A stretch of 64,000 nt of DNA, from assembly GCA_036898135.1 (NCBI GenBank), contig CM072516.1:22742739-22806738 (forward strand). The letters are read 5' to 3'. This document shows positions 58,409 to 64,000 of this stretch, in pieces; position 1 is the first letter of the stretch, and every line of letters starts with the position of its first letter. The notes under the pieces are model-generated. The model searched no databases and was not told where the DNA came from. It was given only the letters and a program-made list of their open reading frames with translations. This DNA comes from Oncomelania hupensis (Eukaryota > Mollusca > Gastropoda > Littorinimorpha > Pomatiopsidae). A program made the translations under genes and the position numbers.

Positions 58409-58901
58409 GATGTTATTTGGCCTATTTCTTCTGATTCAGCAGTTTGGACATTAAAAATGGTGGTGTTTATGTTGGCGTTAACACGTCCTGGATCATGGAA
58501 TAGCTAGATGTGTCCACCGCGGTCGCAAAACGCCCAATTATGTCCCTCGCAAGACGAACAACATGGTAGATGTCTCCAAATTAATAATTTAAAATAGGAG
58601 ATAATCAGATTTTCTTGTATTGGTGTTTATATTAAACTGACCGGTAGTTATTTTTGCATTGGATTAGCCAGTTTTCTTAACATCTATACTTTCGTGTACG
58701 ACATAAGAGAAATACTGTCTCCCACGTTAAAACGGATAAAATAGCACACAGTAGGCTACGGTCAGCAGAAGGGCTTAGATCTTCTTGCTTGTCAAAGTCT
58801 AACTACTTGTGGATACTGCTTTTCATTTTTAAGTTTGAGACTAGCTTAGTTTAGACTTACGATGGGTACACAGATCAACAATGAAATTTGACAGAGTAAG
58901 A

Positions 58902-58959
58902 GTTCAGTCCAGTTCAGTGGGTAGATTACCGTCCCCGGACACAGATGCGTATAGGGGAC
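58902..58959 (-). mobile_element. Ultra-short (58 bp) retroposon-like insertion
   Basis: Flanked by perfect 14-bp TTGACAGAGTAAGA at 58888-58901 and 58960-58973. In minus orientation it starts GTCCCCTATACGCATC, then TGTGTCCGGGGACGG, and ends in a CTGAACTGGACTGAAC tail. Same core as 15175-15231. Confidence 0.9.
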
Positions 58960-58979
58960 TTGACAGAGTAAGAATCCCC

Positions 58980-59056
58980 TCACAAGTGGTGTTTCACCCG
59001 TCCCCTATACGCTTAATGTGTCCGGGGACGTAAATTTACTCCAAAAAAAAAAAAAA
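58980..59056 (+). mobile_element. Ultra-short (77 bp) insertion with poly(A) tail
   Basis: Plus orientation. It holds the same core (GTCCCCTATACGC, TGTGTCCGGGGACG, TAAATTTAC) with about 19 extra bases in front and an A16 tail. It is flanked by AAGAATCCCC at 58970-58979 and 59057-59066, a site that overlaps the duplication of the neighbouring 58-bp insertion. Confidence 0.8.
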
Positions 59057-59069
59057 AAGAATCCCCGCA

Positions 59070-60925
59070 GCAAGGTCAAAACAGCGGCGTACCTTATCAG
59101 GTATCTGCGGGAGATCTTACCCACTGAGAATCGACGGAGTAGCTGTTTGATGTATTATTTTGTTTGTTGATCCTCTTCTGATTTTAATTGATATGATTTT
59201 TGTGAGCTGTTGTTTGTCCGATTGTTGAATCTGTATATTATGTTATTTTAAATTTGTTATAATGACATTTTATAGCTATATTAGTATTTAGCCTGTTTGA
59301 AAAAATTTATATGTTAGATATGTATGTTAATCTATTATTTGCTAACAATTTGTAATGTGTGAAGTTGTCAACCACAGCGAGTGCGTGTTTTATTATGTGT
59401 AATGTTGTGGTATATAAATAAACAGTTATTATATTATTATTATAGAATCGAGCAGGCTACCACAAATAAAGCTAGATTAAAGCAGATTATCCGCGAAGCT
59501 GGTGCCCGAAAACGCGCATACAAGGCTGCAAGGTATGGAAGATTAAACTTAGAATATCGATTCAAATGGTAGTTTGGGATTATTTTGTAAGAGATCGAGA
59601 CCTCACTGTATAATTTTCACGGACTTCGGCAGAAAATCGAACGTCACTATTCACGAGTACACAACAAGACCCCTGTATTATACATATAGCTTAGGCAATT
59701 CTGCTTCAGTATATCTATAATAAATAATGTGATCTGCCACAACGTACCTTCACAGAGCAATGTTTGTTTTTTTCCAGATATCAACTCTGCTTCATCGTGC
59801 GGGGGACCGAAATGGGTGTTGTTCCAGGGCGTGGTTAATGGTGGTGCCAGTCGTCAAAGTCGCCATCGTCATTGGCAACAGCGCAACAATAAGAAAAGGC
59901 ATCATCATCTTCTGTGATGCTATCGGCATTAGGGCCATTTTCAGGTATTCGGTCAATAGGATGGTTTATTCATTTATAATGTACTACACATATTCAAATT
60001 AGTATAGCAACATTGCCATTTAGTTATTAGACAAACAATGATGTTATTACATAAGCCAAAACAAATTCATCTTCATCGTCATCATCATGAAACCACTGCC
60101 ACCACCACCAACACCACCATCATGACCGTGGCCGAAGACATGGTCAGTCCTGCCATCCATCAAATTCACCTGTTCAGTCTATCCATTCATCCATCAAATT
60201 ATCCACCCACCTCTTTCGCAGAGTTGCCGTTGAGGTCACATCCTTCCATGTAATTACAACACTCAACACGACGCCAGCATCTGGCGCATTCTCACATTAA
60301 TAAAACAATGCTCTAAAAACTGATACTGAGTAAACACAGGCACAGAATATAGGCTTGGTGTGCTTCCTTTTTCAGAGTGCAAGGATCCGACTGAAATCCA
60401 GAGTATTTGTGTTTTTTGCGAAGATTTCGTTCCCTGTTATATTCGGGATTCTAAATTATTATTCTCCTCCTACTTCCCCTCCACTCTTTCTCGTTTTTAT
60501 TCTGTCCTCCTCTTTCTTCTAAGCTGCTTTGAAATGATCCAGATACAATTATTGAAACGCGAAAACTCGAATGCCGTCACAAAAGGCTAGTAATATCTCA
60601 TTATTATGATGATTATTAGTTTTGCTATATTGTTTAGCCACAAGCCTATTGGATATTGTGACTCGAGTGACAGAAAGCGCCATGCAAAATCAGTTCCTCT
60701 AAAGTGATCCGATTTGCCCATTTGATGGCGTGCAATGATTGGCCCTTATGCAATTACGTCACAAAATTGCGCCATTGACGTTTTTGCCATTTCGCGTGTT
60801 TGGCAGATTGTATGGAAAGCAAACAATGTCAAAGCGAGTAAATTGGCGAGATGAAGCAAATTTTGCTAATGTTTCTTGATGGTCTAAAGAAAGAGGGAAA
60901 AACAACAGTAATCTAATGTATGATT
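59070..60925. other. AT-rich, possible small exon-like frame
   Basis: 59447-59570 reads RIEQATTNKARLKQIIREAG onward to a stop after a TTATTATTATAG acceptor-like tract. It has protein-like composition but no recognisable domain. The rest is unassigned. Confidence 0.25.
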
Positions 60926-60930
60926 GAATG

Positions 60931-60931
60931 T

Positions 60932-61020
<89 letters not shown>
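60931..61020. repeat. (CAT)n microsatellite
   Basis: 30 perfect units. Confidence 0.98.
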
Positions 61021-61021
<1 letters not shown>

Positions 61022-61629
61022 GCACTCTATATTGACTGAAATATTGTGCAGTCAATTTTCTCGCTGTTTTCTCTATTATACACTGTACTATTTGAAGCCA
61101 TTCTCACCTTCTGCGCATCCCCAACGCCCCTCGCTTCTCCACTCCATCCAGTAGGTTCTATCGAATTGTGCATGTTGGCCTACTTATCCTAGTACTTATC
61201 CTTTCTAACTTTTGGTATTTCGGGAATAGCAACCAGTGGACCGTCTGCAAAGGCTACCCTAAAATAATCTCGCTAAAAAGAGCTATTCCTCAGCCTTAGT
61301 CTGAGGTAATTACTGGTTTGCGTGTTAAATGCGACTTCTGTCTCTCTGTTTCCGTCTCTGTCTCTCTCTCTTACTGTTTTTCTTTTCCTCTCTTTCTCTC
61401 TTTCTCTGTCTCTTGTCTCTCTGACTGTCTCTGTCTTTCTCTGTCTCTCTCTGCAATGTTATTATGACCTTGTGTTTGTACTTAATTTCCGTCCAAAGAC
61501 ATCAACACCAAAACTCGCATAACACCATTAAACTCAAACGCACTCGCATACACCTACACACACACACACGCACACACACACCCGCTCGCGCACACACACC
61601 CACACATTCTTGTGCGTGGTGACAAATGG

Positions 61630-61940
61630 GGTAATTTTAAAATGTAGGAATCGGATAGCACATTTTTGACAAAAAAAGAGCATTTTTGAAGAGAAAAGGG
61701 TTAGGGTAAGGGCTAGTTGCAGCGCTGCAACTAGCCCTTACCCTACCCCTTTTCGAGAAAGTTGACCTAGTTCGTGTCCTATAGGGGACGAAGTAGGTCG
61801 AAATTTCTTCCAAATTTCTTCCGAAATGGACTGTATTATCTCCGTCCCGGATAGTGCACTCCTGTGTATTTAAAACACTCTCATGCACTACAACTGCACT
61901 CCCATGCACTAAAAAAGCACTCCCGCGTACTTAGAAACAA
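61630..61940. repeat. 330-bp repeat family, copy 3 with near-perfect palindrome
   Basis: Third copy, 43 kb away. At 61694-61753 two 30-bp arms meet without a spacer (TAGTTGCAGC|GCTGCAACTA at the centre) and differ at one position, so the segment could extrude a cruciform or fold as RNA. Confidence 0.88.
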
Positions 61941-61944
61941 ATGG

Positions 61945-62878
61945 GGAACGGGAGACAAATGGGGAACGAGCAAATTACCCCATTTGTCACTAAGAAAGTG
62001 AAATTCCGTTTCTCATTTCTGTCGTTATACAACAACACACGCTCGCACACACACACACACACACTCTCACTTTCGCTCACTCCCCCTTACAAACACAATC
62101 ACAAACTCTCATCTCCCCTCTCTCTACACTTCTTTCTACCTCTTTTTAGCCTCTTCGGGTAGACCCTAAGCGTATACATCGGACCATTTTTCCCTGATCA
62201 TCCACACGGACTGCCTACCATAAATACCTTCTTGCTTGGTCCGAGGCGGCATTATAGTAAAAAAAAAAAGATCGGTTCGCGTGCCTAATCATTTCACCGT
62301 GACTCATCGATCGGGTATCTTACTGAGCATGTGATTTCCTGTGCATTTGGTAGAACCAAGGACGGATTGCTAGACATGTAATTTGCTGGACTCTGTCTGT
62401 CTTGTGTTAGTCCGTCAAGCTGGCTGCCTGTCTGTTTGTCTGTCTGTCTTTCTTAATCTCCTGGGAAATGTGTATGTGTGCGTGTGTGTGTGTGTGTGTA
62501 CACGTAAGTCCAAGAAGCAATGAATAAAAACAAATGGCGTAGAAGAAACATAAAAGGTCTATACAAATCAAGGCCAGAATGCGTGTTAAAAGAAAACACA
62601 GAAACTAATAAGTACGAGACTACTGAGGTGGACAAAATCGTGGTTGAAGGGGGTAAATACAAATAAAAGCAGAGAAGACTTCGTATATAAGAAAATGGAT
62701 TTACTACGGCCAAGGGAAAACGTTGACGATAATATAATAACAAAATTAATTTAAAAAAAAACAACTATCTGTCGCTAAGCCAACTTTTCTGTTCGTTTGC
62801 TTGTTGAGGATGCTATTGAGGGTTTTGTTGTTTTGATGATGATGAAGATGAGGATGACTATGATGCTGATGATGATGA

Positions 62879-62934
<56 letters not shown>

Positions 62935-64000
62935 ATGATGATGACAATGATGAAAGTGTTAATTATTATGATGACGATTTTTGTTGTCTCCAGCATGCTG
63001 GATTATATTGCTTTCTCACACAATTATGTTTACATAATACACCACATGAAAAAAAACACCGGCACAGTAGTTTAGAAGTTACGTAACTGAAATTCCTCCA
63101 TTTGGGGACAATATACAAAAGACCTGCATTTATTTCCTATAATCAAACAATATATATTTTATAGAACACACATACACACACGCGCGCGCAAACACACACA
63201 TACACACATCAAAAGGGTGGACGTGGCAATTTTAACAGCTTACATAAAATAGTAGGTTCTGTTGGTAATCATTCGGATCGGGTCATGTCTCAATCTGAGA
63301 TACTTGACAACTGGTATCTTCTCGACTTTAGCACCAAACCAAAAAATAAATAAAAATAAATCATAATGAGAAAAACAGTCAACAATACACGGTTGGATTA
63401 ATCAATCAGAGGTTTGTATGGAATCCACTCCAACGCAAAAGTTTCAGCCCTTATGAGTATACCAGCGGCATATTTTCCCACCAAATAGCATTTTCTTAAA
63501 TAATTTTGCAAAGTCTGAAAAATGGGTACAGAATTATTCATTTTGCATTTGTACAGAAAAATTTGACATGCAGCACAATCCAGTCAAAGGTGGAATCGGA
63601 CGTGATGACGAGGTTGATTAAGACGACGATGGAATGGGCCGATAATAATTATCTGCAGAATAAGAAGACGAGGAAGGCGACGACGATATAAAAATCGATA
63701 TTACGAGAAGACGAGAAGATAGAAAAAGCCACAAAATGTATTTGCACATCAGCCGCTCCCTTCACTGCAGTTCATATGCCTCTTCTTCAGCTGGTACATT
63801 TTTTTGTTCTAGCTCAGCAGCAGGATGTGGGGCCAAGAGGAGTGAAAGAGGAAGGGGGGAGAAGCAGGAGGGAGGTTTGGGCACAGGCCCCGATACACTG
63901 ATAAGCAATCGATACAACGTCTTCAACGTTTAGTGTTCTCTCTTTCTCTCTGTCTCTGCCTGCCTGTTTGCCTGTGTGGCTGTCTGTCTTTAGTCTCTCT
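61945..64000. other. Low-complexity patches, no gene seen
   Basis: CA/CT-rich 62045-62130, (GT)n 62476-62498, GAT/GCT repeat 62838-62945, CA-rich 63168-63206, CT-rich end. The rest is unassigned. Confidence 0.55.
62838..62945. repeat. (GAT)n(GCT)n(GAT)n compound microsatellite
   Basis: GAT/GAC units, then TGCTGC at 62879-62916, then GAT. The CTG part is a hairpin-forming trinucleotide. Confidence 0.93.

Noticed and set aside
59447..59570. Terminal exon of a host gene
   Set aside because: Acceptor-like tract and protein-like frame, but no upstream exon or domain recognised; left as a low-confidence note.

Overview
This window is nuclear DNA of an animal, most likely a mollusc and perhaps a gastropod. 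The lineage is inferred from the metazoan histone H1 with canonical histone mRNA 3'-end signals, the mix of tRNA- and 5S-derived SINEs, RTE-like LINEs and P-like DNA transposons, and the very dense microsatellites. No sequence search was possible. Nothing bacterial is visible: there are no operons, ribosome binding sites or CRISPR arrays.

Only one intact protein-coding gene can be supported, an intronless histone H1 on the minus strand (10899-11501). It has a perfect 16-nt histone stem-loop and a U7-type downstream element. No other histone gene lies in the window. A tRNA-derived SINE sits between its likely TATA box and its start codon. Most other open frames are read-through of simple repeats or remains of mobile elements.

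Mobile elements make up most of the structure. (1) An RTE-like LINE with a (GGATA)n tail has eleven or more fragments (2.2, 10.2, 15.6, 15.8-16.7, 24.8, 28.6-30.7, 32.2, 38.2, 42.7, 45.9, 46.8 and 58.2 kb), all broken, two with clear target-site duplications (TSDs). (2) A second LINE with a CCHC-type end lies at 24.0 and 45.1 kb. (3) At least five Pol III SINE groups are present, one of them 5S-like (4.1-4.4 kb). (4) A 702-bp non-autonomous retroposon has three TSD-flanked copies (9.4, 44.5 and 51.9 kb) and a diverged one at 53.1 kb. (5) Two P-like DNA transposons (7.3 and 13.9 kb) have ~34-bp terminal inverted repeats and a THAP-domain first exon. (6) An LTR-like repeat occurs at 22 and 49 kb. 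(7) A family of roughly 330 bp has a 60-bp palindrome (18.4, 18.8 and 61.6 kb).

The most unusual signal is a set of ultra-short insertions (57, 58, 64 and 77 bp), each with its own 7-14 bp target-site duplication. Each carries only a small GTCC/GGAC hairpin, a TTAAAT- or TATAA-like segment and a simple tail. One interrupts the THAP exon of a P-like element whose uninterrupted counterpart is in the same window. They look like minimal retroposed 3' ends that use a LINE machinery shared with the larger families.

Layout: 0-7 kb simple repeats, SINEs and AT-rich DNA; 7-11 kb P-like element, SINE, 702-bp retroposon, LINE end; 10.8-11.8 kb the H1 locus; 12-20 kb AT-rich DNA, second P-like element, LINE, minisatellites, 330-bp repeats; 20-28 kb long microsatellites, LTR-like repeat, LINEs and SINEs; 28-31 kb the longest LINE copy; 31-37 kb microsatellites, a 47-bp satellite and a fold-back minisatellite; 38-46 kb LINE ends, SINEs, a duplicated block; 46-64 kb LTR-like repeat, GC-rich island, 702-bp retroposons, LINE end, ultra-short insertions, microsatellites.
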